Source: Acidovorax sp. KKS102 (GTDB lineage: Bacteria > Pseudomonadota > Gammaproteobacteria > Burkholderiales > Burkholderiaceae_C). Taken from it: a stretch of DNA of 64,000 nucleotides. The stretch spans positions 1,178,001 to 1,242,000 of the forward strand of contig NC_018708.1 in NCBI RefSeq assembly GCF_000302535.1. The letters are read 5' to 3'. This document shows, piece after piece, positions 1-6,657 of the stretch. How positions within the stretch are numbered: the stretch's first letter is position 1; each line of letters begins with the position of its first letter. The notes below the pieces were generated by a model. The model had not been told where the DNA came from and did not search any database. It saw only the letters and a program-made list of their open reading frames with translations. The position numbers were made by a program, and so were the translations under genes.

Positions 1-828
1 AAAAATGCCCAGGCGCCCGTCGTACTTGCCGCCGTTGCGCACGGTGTCGTAGTGCGAGCCGGTCATGAGGTACTTGGCACCGGGTGTGGCGGCGCGATAC
101 CGTCCCACCACGTTGCCCACGGCGTCCACCTCGACCTCGTCAAAGCCGCAGTCGCGCATCCAGTGGCTGATGCGCTGGGCGCAGGCGCGGTGGGCGTCGG
201 TGAGGTAGGTGACGGTGAGCTGGCCCTTTTCGGCAAAGCCGGGGTCGGAGTGTTCGGCCAGCTTTTCATGCCAGTCCCACACGTCATTGCCCAGCACAGG
301 TTCGGCGGCGAACTTGTCGTTCAGGCGGATCTCGGCGATGCGGTGGATGTTGCGCAAGGCCTCTGCCACCTCGAACTCCGGGTGGTTGTCGAGCCGCCGC
401 GCAAAGGTATCGATGATCTGCTGCTTGTTCAGCCCCGCGCCGCGCGGACCGCGCACGGCCAGAATGAAGGGGAAGCCAAAGCGGGCGTTGTAGTCCGCAT
501 TGAGCTGCTGGATGCGCGCAAATTCTTCGGGCGTGCACTGCGTCAGGCCCGCCTTGGACTGCTCGTTGGTCGATTCGGCGGTGAGGCTTTTCGCCACCAT
601 TGCCTTGCCCGCCAGTTCGGGGTGGGCGCGGATCAGGCCCAGCTGCGCCTCGGTGCTGGCGGTGCGCACCGCGTGAGCCAGGGCGTGCTTGAGGTGTGCC
701 AGCGAGCGAAACGGCCGCTGGGCAAGCGCCTGTTCGGCAATCCAGGGGGAATGCTCGTACACGCCGTCCAGCGCCTCCAGGGCCTGCGCGGGCGTGGCAG
801 CGTTCAGTTGGTCAAGGGTCCATGCCAT
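1..828 (-). CDS. OHCU decarboxylase fused to allantoate amidohydrolase (partial, runs off the window)
   Basis: One uninterrupted reverse-strand frame of 276 codons starts at the ATG at 828 and is still open at base 1. Residues 1 to about 172 are 2-oxo-4-hydroxy-4-carboxy-5-ureidoimidazoline decarboxylase, which forms S-allantoin. They contain the HPELAGK motif with His69 and the FGFPFILAVRG motif at 117-127. From about residue 177 the frame continues into an M20/HyuC-type amidohydrolase, with GNDVWDWHEKLAEHSDP near the junction and metal-site residues in GSHYDTVRNGGKYDG (His259, Asp270). That half would hydrolyse allantoate to ureidoglycolate and ammonia. I translated every codon across the junction and found no stop or frameshift. 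The gene starts 6 bases after the puuE stop, so both are probably in one operon under the GntR regulator. The C-terminal half of the hydrolase lies outside the window. Confidence 0.9.
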   Translation of the reverse strand, partial: MAWTLDQLNAATPAQALEALDGVYEHSPWIAEQALAQRPFRSLAHLKHALAHAVRTASTEAQLGLIRAHPELAGKAMVAKSLTAESTNEQSKAGLTQCTPEEFARIQQLNADYNARFGFPFILAVRGPRGAGLNKQQIIDTFARRLDNHPEFEVAEALRNIHRIAEIRLNDKFAAEPVLGNDVWDWHEKLAEHSDPGFAEKGQLTVTYLTDAHRACAQRISHWMRDCGFDEVEVDAVGNVVGRYRAATPGAKYLMTGSHYDTVRNGGKYDGRLGIF

Positions 829-833
829 GGTCG

Positions 834-1814
834 TCAGGCCTTTGTGGTGGGGTAGGGGTGCACGGCCTTCCAGTGGCGCGCGATGTCGATACGGCGGGCC
901 ACCCACACCTTGTCGTGCTGCGCGATGTGGTCCAGAAAGCGCTGCAGCGCCGTGATGCGGCCCGGGCGGCCCAGCAGGCGGCAGTGCATGCCAATGCTCA
1001 TCATCTTGGGCGCGTTGTCGCCGGCCGGGTCGCCCTCGGCATACAGCGCGTCGAAGGTGTCCTTCATGTACTGGAAGAACGGGTCGGCGTGCGAGTAGCC
1101 CTGGGGCAGCGCAAAGCGCATGTCATTGCAGTCCAGCGTGTAGGGCACGATGAGCTGAGGCACCACGCTGCCGTCGGTTTTTTGCACCTTCATCCAGAAG
1201 GGTAGGTCGTCGCCGTAGTAGTCGCTGTCGTATTCAAAGCCACCGTAGTCAGCCACCAGGCGGTGGGTGTTGGGGCTGTCGCGGCCGGTGTACCAGCCCA
1301 GGCCATGTACATGGTCTTGCGAACTTCCTCTTGCGCCCGTCATGCGTTGGATGATATCCATCGCCTCTTGCATATGGGCGCGTTCCACCTCTTCGGGGAT
1401 GTGCTGGTAATGGATCCACTTGAGGCCATGGCAGGCAATCTCGTGGCCCAACTCCACAAAGGCTGCCGTGAGATCGGGGTGGCGCTGCAGGGCTGTGGAC
1501 ACGCCAAACACCGTGAGGGGCAGTTGGCGCTTTTCAAACTCGCGCAGGATGCGCCACACGCCAGCACGCGAGCCGTATTCATAGATGCCCTCCATGCTCA
1601 TGTGCCGCTCGGGGTAGCTGGCCGGGTTGAACATTTCGGACAGGAACTGCTCGCTGCCCGCATCGCCATGCAGCACCGCGTTTTCGCCGCCTTCTTCGTA
1701 GTTCAGGACGAATTGCACGGCAATGCGCGCGCCACCGGGCCACTGGGCGTGGGGCGGTGTCTTGCCGTAGCCGATGAGGTCGCGGGGGTAGGCCTGGGTG
1801 GTGTCGTAGATCAT
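834..1814 (-). CDS. puuE: Allantoinase PuuE (polysaccharide-deacetylase fold)
   Basis: A 326-residue protein of the cofactor-independent allantoinase family, which hydrolyses S-allantoin to allantoate. It opens with MIYDTTQAYPRDLIGYGK, the characteristic start of PuuE proteins, and contains the conserved GWYTGRDSPNTHRLV and YDSDYYGDDLPFW segments. The frame extends upstream to 1877, but that would overlap the GntR gene by about 50 bases, so the ATG at 1814 is preferred. It is unrelated to the metal-dependent AllB allantoinases. The gene lies between the regulator and the OHCU decarboxylase/amidohydrolase fusion, so consecutive steps of ring degradation are encoded side by side. Confidence 0.92.
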   Translation of the reverse strand: MIYDTTQAYPRDLIGYGKTPPHAQWPGGARIAVQFVLNYEEGGENAVLHGDAGSEQFLSEMFNPASYPERHMSMEGIYEYGSRAGVWRILREFEKRQLPLTVFGVSTALQRHPDLTAAFVELGHEIACHGLKWIHYQHIPEEVERAHMQEAMDIIQRMTGARGSSQDHVHGLGWYTGRDSPNTHRLVADYGGFEYDSDYYGDDLPFWMKVQKTDGSVVPQLIVPYTLDCNDMRFALPQGYSHADPFFQYMKDTFDALYAEGDPAGDNAPKMMSIGMHCRLLGRPGRITALQRFLDHIAQHDKVWVARRIDIARHWKAVHPYPTTKA

Positions 1815-1827
1815 GGTGGGGTGGTTT

Positions 1828-2496
1828 TCAAGAGGCCAATGCGGCGGCCAGGTCACTGGCCGGGCGCTTGCGGTCAAAGGTCAGGCTGGCTTCGACATGT
1901 TCGAGGTGGCTTTGCATCAGGGCCACCGCGCGCTCCTCGTCGCGCGCGGCCAGGGCCGCCACGATGTCGGCATGCTCCTCGTGCGAGTGCTCGGCCGCGC
2001 TGGCCGACTGGTACATCAGCGTGATGAGGGCACAGCGCGAGATCAGGTCGCCCAGCATCTGCGCCAGCACCTCGTTGCCCATCAGTTCGGCCATGCGCAC
2101 ATGGAAGTCGCCGAGCAACTCGGTACGGGTGCTGGCGTCGTGGGTGCCCATGGCGGCCTTCTCGCTGGCCACGTGGGCGCGCAGGGCCTTGAGCTTGGCG
2201 GGCGTCACGCTGCGCACAAAGGCGCGGGTCATCTCGGTCTCCAGCATGCGGCGGACGGCAAACACCTGGCGCGCCTCCTCGACCGAGGGCGTCGCCACAA
2301 ATGCGCCCCGCGCGGGCTCCAGCGTGACCAGGCGGTTTTGCGCCAGCTGGAACAGCGCCTGGCGCACCAGCGTGCGCGACACGCCAAAGTGGTCGGCCAG
2401 CTTTTGCTCGGCCAGCTTGGTGCCGGGTTGCAGGCGGTGTTCTACGATGGCGCGGGTCAGCGCTTCGACGATGGCGCTGGTGGAGGAAGATTCCAT
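1828..2496 (-). CDS. GntR-family (FCD subfamily) transcriptional regulator of purine catabolism
   Basis: A 222-residue regulator. The N-terminal winged helix (about residues 8-72) carries LADHFGVSRTLVRQALFQL, typical of GntR proteins. The remaining all-helical part, beginning near EEARQVFAVRRMLE, is an FCD ligand-binding domain that usually binds a small acid, often with a metal. It is the first gene of the reverse-strand block ending in puuE and the fusion gene, and it faces uraH across a short intergenic region holding a perfect palindrome. It is therefore most likely the local regulator of ureide and urate genes. The ligand cannot be told from sequence; urate, allantoin or a ureide is an inference. 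Confidence 0.85.
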   Translation of the reverse strand: MESSSTSAIVEALTRAIVEHRLQPGTKLAEQKLADHFGVSRTLVRQALFQLAQNRLVTLEPARGAFVATPSVEEARQVFAVRRMLETEMTRAFVRSVTPAKLKALRAHVASEKAAMGTHDASTRTELLGDFHVRMAELMGNEVLAQMLGDLISRCALITLMYQSASAAEHSHEEHADIVAALAARDEERAVALMQSHLEHVEASLTFDRKRPASDLAAALAS

Positions 2497-2520
2497 GGCT
2501 GCATGATACGGTGGATGGAG

Positions 2521-2538
2521 AAAAGTGTATACACTTTT
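2521..2538. promoter_or_regulatory. Perfect 18-bp palindrome, probable GntR operator
   Basis: AAAAGTGTATACACTTTT reads identically on both strands. It lies 25 bases upstream of the gntR start and 66 bases upstream of uraH, in the divergent promoter region. FCD-type GntR proteins bind short palindromes of this general form, so this is the best operator candidate for both directions. Binding is inferred, not shown. Confidence 0.7.
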
Positions 2539-2604
2539 GGTCTACACACTGCGATCTGGCAATCGTCGCCGATTGGACAGACTCTTACTTCAGGAGATTC
2601 CCCC

Positions 2605-2955
2605 ATGGGATTGAGCACCCACGTTCTTGACACCATGAACGGCTGCCCTGCGGCCGGTATGGAAGTGGCCCTGTATTCCACCGACGGCGACAACGCCACC
2701 CTCATCAAGCGCCTGGTGCTGAACCATGACGGCCGCACCGATGCGCCGCTGTTCGACAACGCCAGCCTGCGCACCGGCACGTACCGGCTGCGCTTTGATG
2801 TGGCGGGCTATTTCAAGGCCCGGGGCGTGCAGCTGCCCGAACCCAATTTTCTGAACCAGGTGAGCCTGGACTTCGGCATTGCGCACGCCGACCAGCACTA
2901 CCACGTGCCGCTGCTGGTCAGCCCCTGGAGCTATTCGACCTACCGGGGCTCGTAG
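2605..2955 (+). CDS. uraH: 5-hydroxyisourate hydrolase
   Basis: A 116-residue transthyretin-like protein that hydrolyses 5-hydroxyisourate, the unstable product of urate oxidation, to OHCU. It begins MGLSTHVLDTMNG (conserved His6), has the internal HDGRTDAPL segment, a late HVPLLVSPWSYSTY block, and ends in the family-defining YRGS tetrapeptide. The ATG at 2605 has a good AGGAG ribosome site at 2592-2596. Length matches the bacterial family. No signal peptide is seen, so it should be cytoplasmic. It lies opposite the GntR gene and supplies the step between PuuD and OHCU decarboxylase. Confidence 0.95.
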   Translation: MGLSTHVLDTMNGCPAAGMEVALYSTDGDNATLIKRLVLNHDGRTDAPLFDNASLRTGTYRLRFDVAGYFKARGVQLPEPNFLNQVSLDFGIAHADQHYHVPLLVSPWSYSTYRGS

Positions 2956-3000
2956 CAAGCGCTGCCAGAAGGCGGAAGCGGCCTGGCCGCTCAGGGGGCG

Positions 3001-3549
3001 CTACAGCTGCCCTTCGGTCAGCGTATCGAGCTGAAAGTGCCCACTCTTGTCCCACAGCCAGGTCTCGGTGTAGGTGACCTTGCCCAAGCGGGCGGGGACT
3101 GGGAAGGGGGCCGCAGCGCGCACTGTGCGCTCGATCTCGGTGACCACCTCGGGGGCATGGCGCGGGGCGCGCATCCAGTGCAGGCGGGTGATCTTGCCCG
3201 CGCGGTCGATGTCGAGCTGCAGCACGCCGATGGCATACAGCTGCGGCGGCAGTTTGCCTTTGAAGATGCGCTCGCGGTTCAGGCCATACAGGTGCGTGGC
3301 GGCATCCTGGCGGTAGGCCAGTGGCGTGGCAGCGGCCGAGGGGCGCGCTGACCCGGCGGTGGCGGGCACGGGGCCCTTGACGCCGCTGGCATCCGGCCCG
3401 GTGGACGGGACGCTGTCGGGCGCGGGGGCTGGCGTGGGCTCTGGCGGGGACTTGCAGGCCGAAACCAGCGCTGCGCCCACGGCCATGATGCCTGCCAGCA
3501 TCCAGTGGCTGCGCTTTCCGGTGGAGCGAGGAGAGGGCGTGTCGGGCAT
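3001..3549 (-). CDS. Lipoprotein with TonB C-terminal-like domain
   Basis: A 182-residue protein starting at the ATG at 3549; a GTG start 10 codons upstream is possible but lacks the AGGAAC ribosome site. A hydrophobic stretch ends in a lipobox (ALVSAC), followed by a proline- and alanine-rich linker of about 60 residues. The C-terminal 100 residues (IGVLQLDIDRAGKITRLHW, then the PFPVPARLGKVTYTETWLW block) look like the C-terminal domain of TonB-family proteins. No ExbB or ExbD neighbour is present, and a lipid anchor is unusual for an energy transducer, so a true TonB role is doubtful. It sits between uraH and xdhC on the opposite strand. Confidence 0.75.
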   Translation of the reverse strand: MPDTPSPRSTGKRSHWMLAGIMAVGAALVSACKSPPEPTPAPAPDSVPSTGPDASGVKGPVPATAGSARPSAAATPLAYRQDAATHLYGLNRERIFKGKLPPQLYAIGVLQLDIDRAGKITRLHWMRAPRHAPEVVTEIERTVRAAAPFPVPARLGKVTYTETWLWDKSGHFQLDTLTEGQL

Positions 3550-3707
3550 GGTGTGAAAGGTTCCTGAGACTGCGGGCACGATAACCCAGCGGCGAAGGTG
3601 GTACGTTACAAAATGACGACGGTCGCAATGGGGGCTGTAAGAGCCGCCTCACCGGAGGGTGAGCCGCTGGCAAGGCCCGTTTTGCGTCCGTCACGAAAAG
3701 GATCGCG

Positions 3708-4535
3708 GTGACAAATTTGCAAATGCTGCTGGAGGGCCTGGGGGCCGCGCCAGCCTGTCTGGTGACCGTGGAGTCTACCCAAGGGTCCGTGCCCCGGGAG
3801 CCCGGCGCCTGGATGGCCGTGTTCGCCGACCAGCTGGTGGGTACCATCGGCGGCGGGCATCTGGAGCTGCAGGCGATTGCCGAAGCACGCCGCCGCCTGG
3901 CGGGTGGGCCGGTCACCGCGCCGGGGCCGATGCGGTTTGCGCTGGGCCCGGCGCTGGGCCAGTGCTGTGGCGGGGTGGTGCACCTCGGGTTTGAGTTGCT
4001 CGCAGCGCAAGACTCACCAGGCCTGGCCCAGCGATTGGCGCCCCGCCTGCATCCAGTGGCCTTGTTTGGCGGCGGGCATGTGGGCCACGCGCTGGCCCGC
4101 GTGCTGGCGCCACTGCCTTTTGCGCTGACCTGGATCGACAGCCGGGACGGCATTTTCCCTTCCGACCCGCCCGAAGGTGTGGTCTGCGAACACTCCGAGC
4201 CGGTGCAACTCGCCGTGCCCCGCCTGGCACCCGGCAGCCGCGTGCTGATCATGAGCTTCAGCCATGCCGAGGACCTGGACGTGGTGGCCGCCTGCCTGCG
4301 CCGCCAGCGCGAGCAGGGCGACCTGCCTTTCATCGGGCTGATCGGCAGTCAGACCAAGTGGGCCACCTTCAGCAACCGCCTGCATGGGCGCGGGTTCGCG
4401 CCCGAGGAGCTGGCGCAGGTGACCTGCCCCATCGGCATTCCCGGCATTGGCGGCAAGGAGCCCGAGGTGATTGCCGTGGCCGTGGCAGCGCAGTTGCTGC
4501 AGACGCTGCAGCCAGCGCCAAAGGCTGGGGAATGA
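3708..4535 (+). CDS. xdhC: Xanthine dehydrogenase accessory protein XdhC
   Basis: A 275-residue protein of the XdhC/CoxI family, which binds molybdenum cofactor, helps add the terminal sulfido ligand and delivers it to xanthine dehydrogenase. Recognisable parts are the N-terminal ESTQGSVPREPGAWMAV and TIGGGHLELQAIAEA segments, a central FGGGHVGHALARVL nucleotide-binding-like loop, and the C-terminal GIPGIGGKEPEVIAVAVAAQ segment. Translation starts at a GTG (3708) behind an AAAAGGA ribosome site. It is separated from xdhAB by about 11 kb and lies instead between uraH and puuD. Confidence 0.92.
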   Translation: MTNLQMLLEGLGAAPACLVTVESTQGSVPREPGAWMAVFADQLVGTIGGGHLELQAIAEARRRLAGGPVTAPGPMRFALGPALGQCCGGVVHLGFELLAAQDSPGLAQRLAPRLHPVALFGGGHVGHALARVLAPLPFALTWIDSRDGIFPSDPPEGVVCEHSEPVQLAVPRLAPGSRVLIMSFSHAEDLDVVAACLRRQREQGDLPFIGLIGSQTKWATFSNRLHGRGFAPEELAQVTCPIGIPGIGGKEPEVIAVAVAAQLLQTLQPAPKAGE

Positions 4536-4592
4536 GGGTAATTCCGGCCCCAGATGCCCCAGGTTGGGGCTGGAATCGGGAACAATTCCTGC

Positions 4593-4607
4593 ATACACTT
4601 TGATGTA
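4593..4607. promoter_or_regulatory. Possible second GntR half-site upstream of puuD
   Basis: ATACACTTTGATGTA shares ATACACTTT with the right half of the perfect palindrome at 2521-2538 and contains a TACA/TGTA inverted pair. It lies in the 200-bp gap between xdhC and puuD, about 130 bases upstream of puuD. This could bring puuD under the same regulator. The match is short and may be chance. Confidence 0.3.
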
Positions 4608-4734
4608 CCGGTCGCAGCGGTGTCCCGGCCAGCAACCCACTGGCCAAGGTGCGCGACCTCAATGTCTGCTCAGAGCGCCCGCAGTGGTGAGCAGGTTTGC
4701 TGTTGCAGCGCGTGCGCGCTGCCAAGGTTGAGAT

Positions 4735-5979
4735 ATGGAAAGCTATTTTCTCGACTGGGCCAACCTGCTTTTGCGCTGGGTCCATGTCATTACGGCCATC
4801 GCCTGGATCGGCTCGTCGTTCTACTTCGTTTTTCTGGACAGCAGCCTCACGCCGCCCGAGGACGAAGACCTCAAGAAACAAGGCGTGAGCGGCGAGCTTT
4901 GGGCCGTGCACGGCGGCGGGTTCTACCACCCGGTCAAGTTTGCGGTGTCTCCGCCGCAATTGCCCAAACACCTGCACTGGTTCTTCTGGGAGAGCTACAG
5001 CACCTGGATCAGCGGGTTTGCGCTGTTCACGGTGTCCTACCTCTACAGCGCCAGTACCTACCTCATCGACAAGTCGCGCATGGACTGGGCACCCGCCACC
5101 GCCATCGTGGTAGCGCTGGGCTTCTTTGTGGTGTTCTGGCTGTTGTACGACGCCATCTGCCGCATCTTCGGCCAGCGCAAGAACGGCGACGCCATCGTGG
5201 GTGCCCTCGTGCTGGTGCTGGTGTGCGTGGCCTCCTGGCTGGCCTGCCACTGGTTTGCGGGCCGCGCAGCCTTCCTGCTGGTGGGGGCGATGATCGCCAC
5301 GTCCATGAGCGCCAACGTGTTCTTCTGGATCATCCCCGGCCAGCGCACTGTCATCAGCCAGATCAAGGCCGGCCAGCCCGTGGACCCGATCCATGGCAAG
5401 CGCGGCAAGCAGCGCAGCGTGCACAACACCTATTTCACGCTGCCTGTGCTGTTTGCCATGCTGAGCAATCACTACAGCTTCACCTGGAGCCACCCGCAAA
5501 ACTGGCTGGTGCTGATCCTGATGATGTTCGCCGGTGCGGCCATTCGCCAGTTCTTCGTGATGCGCCACGGCTACAAGCTGGGCCGCAACGGCAACCCGCT
5601 GCCCTACGCCCTGGTGGGTGTGGCCGTGATCGTCGGTGCCATCGTGTGGATGCGCCCCGCGCCGGTGGCCGCTCCTGCGGCGAACGCTCCTGTTTCAGGA
5701 GCTGCCAGTGCAGACAAAACCGGCGCTAGCGGCCAAAATGACTTCAAGGCCGTGCAAGCGGTGCTGGAGCAGCGCTGCTACATGTGCCACGGCGCTGCGG
5801 TGCAGATGAAGAACCTGCGGCTTGATTCGCCCGACAGCGTGAAGCAACACGCCCAAGCCATTTACCAGCAGGCCGTGGTACAAAAGCTCATGCCCATGAA
5901 CAATGCGACGGGTATTACCGACGCTGAGCGGGCGCTGATTGGGAAGTGGTTTGAGGCGGGGGCGCCTACGGGGCCTTGA
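4735..5979 (+). CDS. puuD: Membrane-bound urate oxidase PuuD with C-terminal cytochrome c domain
   Basis: A 414-residue inner-membrane protein of the PuuD family, which oxidises urate to 5-hydroxyisourate and passes electrons to its own cytochrome c domain rather than producing hydrogen peroxide. Residues 1 to about 310 form several membrane segments with the conserved LRWVHVITAIAWIGSSFYF start, a WAVHGGGFYHPVKF loop and HNTYFTLPVLFAM. The C-terminal domain carries the haem c motif CYMCH (Cys348, Cys351, His352) and a MPMNNAT segment that could give the distal Met. The linker at about residues 318-336 coincides with a copy of the dispersed repeat described separately. It belongs functionally with uraH and xdhC upstream. 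Confidence 0.93.
   Translation: MESYFLDWANLLLRWVHVITAIAWIGSSFYFVFLDSSLTPPEDEDLKKQGVSGELWAVHGGGFYHPVKFAVSPPQLPKHLHWFFWESYSTWISGFALFTVSYLYSASTYLIDKSRMDWAPATAIVVALGFFVVFWLLYDAICRIFGQRKNGDAIVGALVLVLVCVASWLACHWFAGRAAFLLVGAMIATSMSANVFFWIIPGQRTVISQIKAGQPVDPIHGKRGKQRSVHNTYFTLPVLFAMLSNHYSFTWSHPQNWLVLILMMFAGAAIRQFFVMRHGYKLGRNGNPLPYALVGVAVIVGAIVWMRPAPVAAPAANAPVSGAASADKTGASGQNDFKAVQAVLEQRCYMCHGAAVQMKNLRLDSPDSVKQHAQAIYQQAVVQKLMPMNNATGITDAERALIGKWFEAGAPTGP
5686..5740 (+). repeat. Dispersed palindromic repeat, copy A, in frame inside puuD
   Basis: The segment runs from GCTCCTGTTTCAGGAGCTG to GGCGCTAGCGGCCAAAAT. It matches the intergenic copies, especially copy I at 48,538 (CTCCTG, then GCTGC, then GCGCTAGCGGCCA). 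It encodes the linker between membrane and cytochrome domains without breaking the frame. Confidence 0.65.
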
Positions 5980-6126
5980 GGGCGTTGAGTGCGGCGGCAG
6001 CAATCGGCCAAGAGTTGCCGATGGTGGCCGGTGAAAGCGGACGCTCAACGTTTGAATTCATCCGCCAGCGCGGTTCTCTGCGCAGGTCCGGTGGAATGAT
6101 GGGTTGGCCGGCACGAAGTCATTCGA

Positions 6127-6468
6127 TCACCACGGAGAAAACGCTCGAATAAGACGCAGTAGGAAAGCACCGACCAGCGTGAGCGCGAGCGCCGTTAACC
6201 CCCACGAAATGAGGGCGCCATCGACTCCGGGGTGATCGATGCGGAACTGCCTAAGACGGGTAAACAGGTTGTCGGGAGAACCATCCGCTGGTTTGCGCAA
6301 CACATATTTACCAGGGCGCCAGGCTTCCAGTAGCAAGGGGGCGGCAAGGGCCACGGGAATACATGCCCCCACAGCAGCTTTCAGTTCCCCTTTTACGAAA
6401 AGGAAAGCCGCCAAAACTCCGAAAGCGGCGACAAACCCGAATAACAGAACTCTTAGCCAGCTACTCAC
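6127..6468 (-). CDS. Small membrane protein of unknown function
   Basis: A predicted protein of 113 residues with three likely membrane segments: near the start (WLRVLLFGFVAAFGVLAAFLF), in the middle (AVGACIPVALAAPLLLEAW) and at the end (WGLTALALTLVGAFLLRLI). A GTG start at 6468 is preferred because a GGAGG ribosome site sits six bases upstream; the frame is open to 6480. Base composition is lower in GC than the neighbours, so it may be acquired. I recognise no family. Confidence 0.55.
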   Translation of the reverse strand: MSSWLRVLLFGFVAAFGVLAAFLFVKGELKAAVGACIPVALAAPLLLEAWRPGKYVLRKPADGSPDNLFTRLRQFRIDHPGVDGALISWGLTALALTLVGAFLLRLIRAFSPW

Positions 6469-6657
6469 AAGCACCTCCAAGCGACGCCCAACGAAAATTA
6501 GACCGCAAAAACCTGGGTGGCACTTCCGAAAGACAGCTCAGGGCCCGAAGCGGACTTGTTTGCCACAAGCCCTGCAGCGTCAATGGCCGACTGTCGCTGT
6601 GCTAGAACAGCGGTTTTGCATCGGCGTCGCGTCCTTGGGACGCGGTCCAAACAGTCC

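Noticed and set aside
1263-2024. Long forward-strand open frame opposite puuE and gntR
   Set aside because: It is antisense to two well-supported genes, has no recognisable domain and owes its length to high GC in the third codon position of the real genes.
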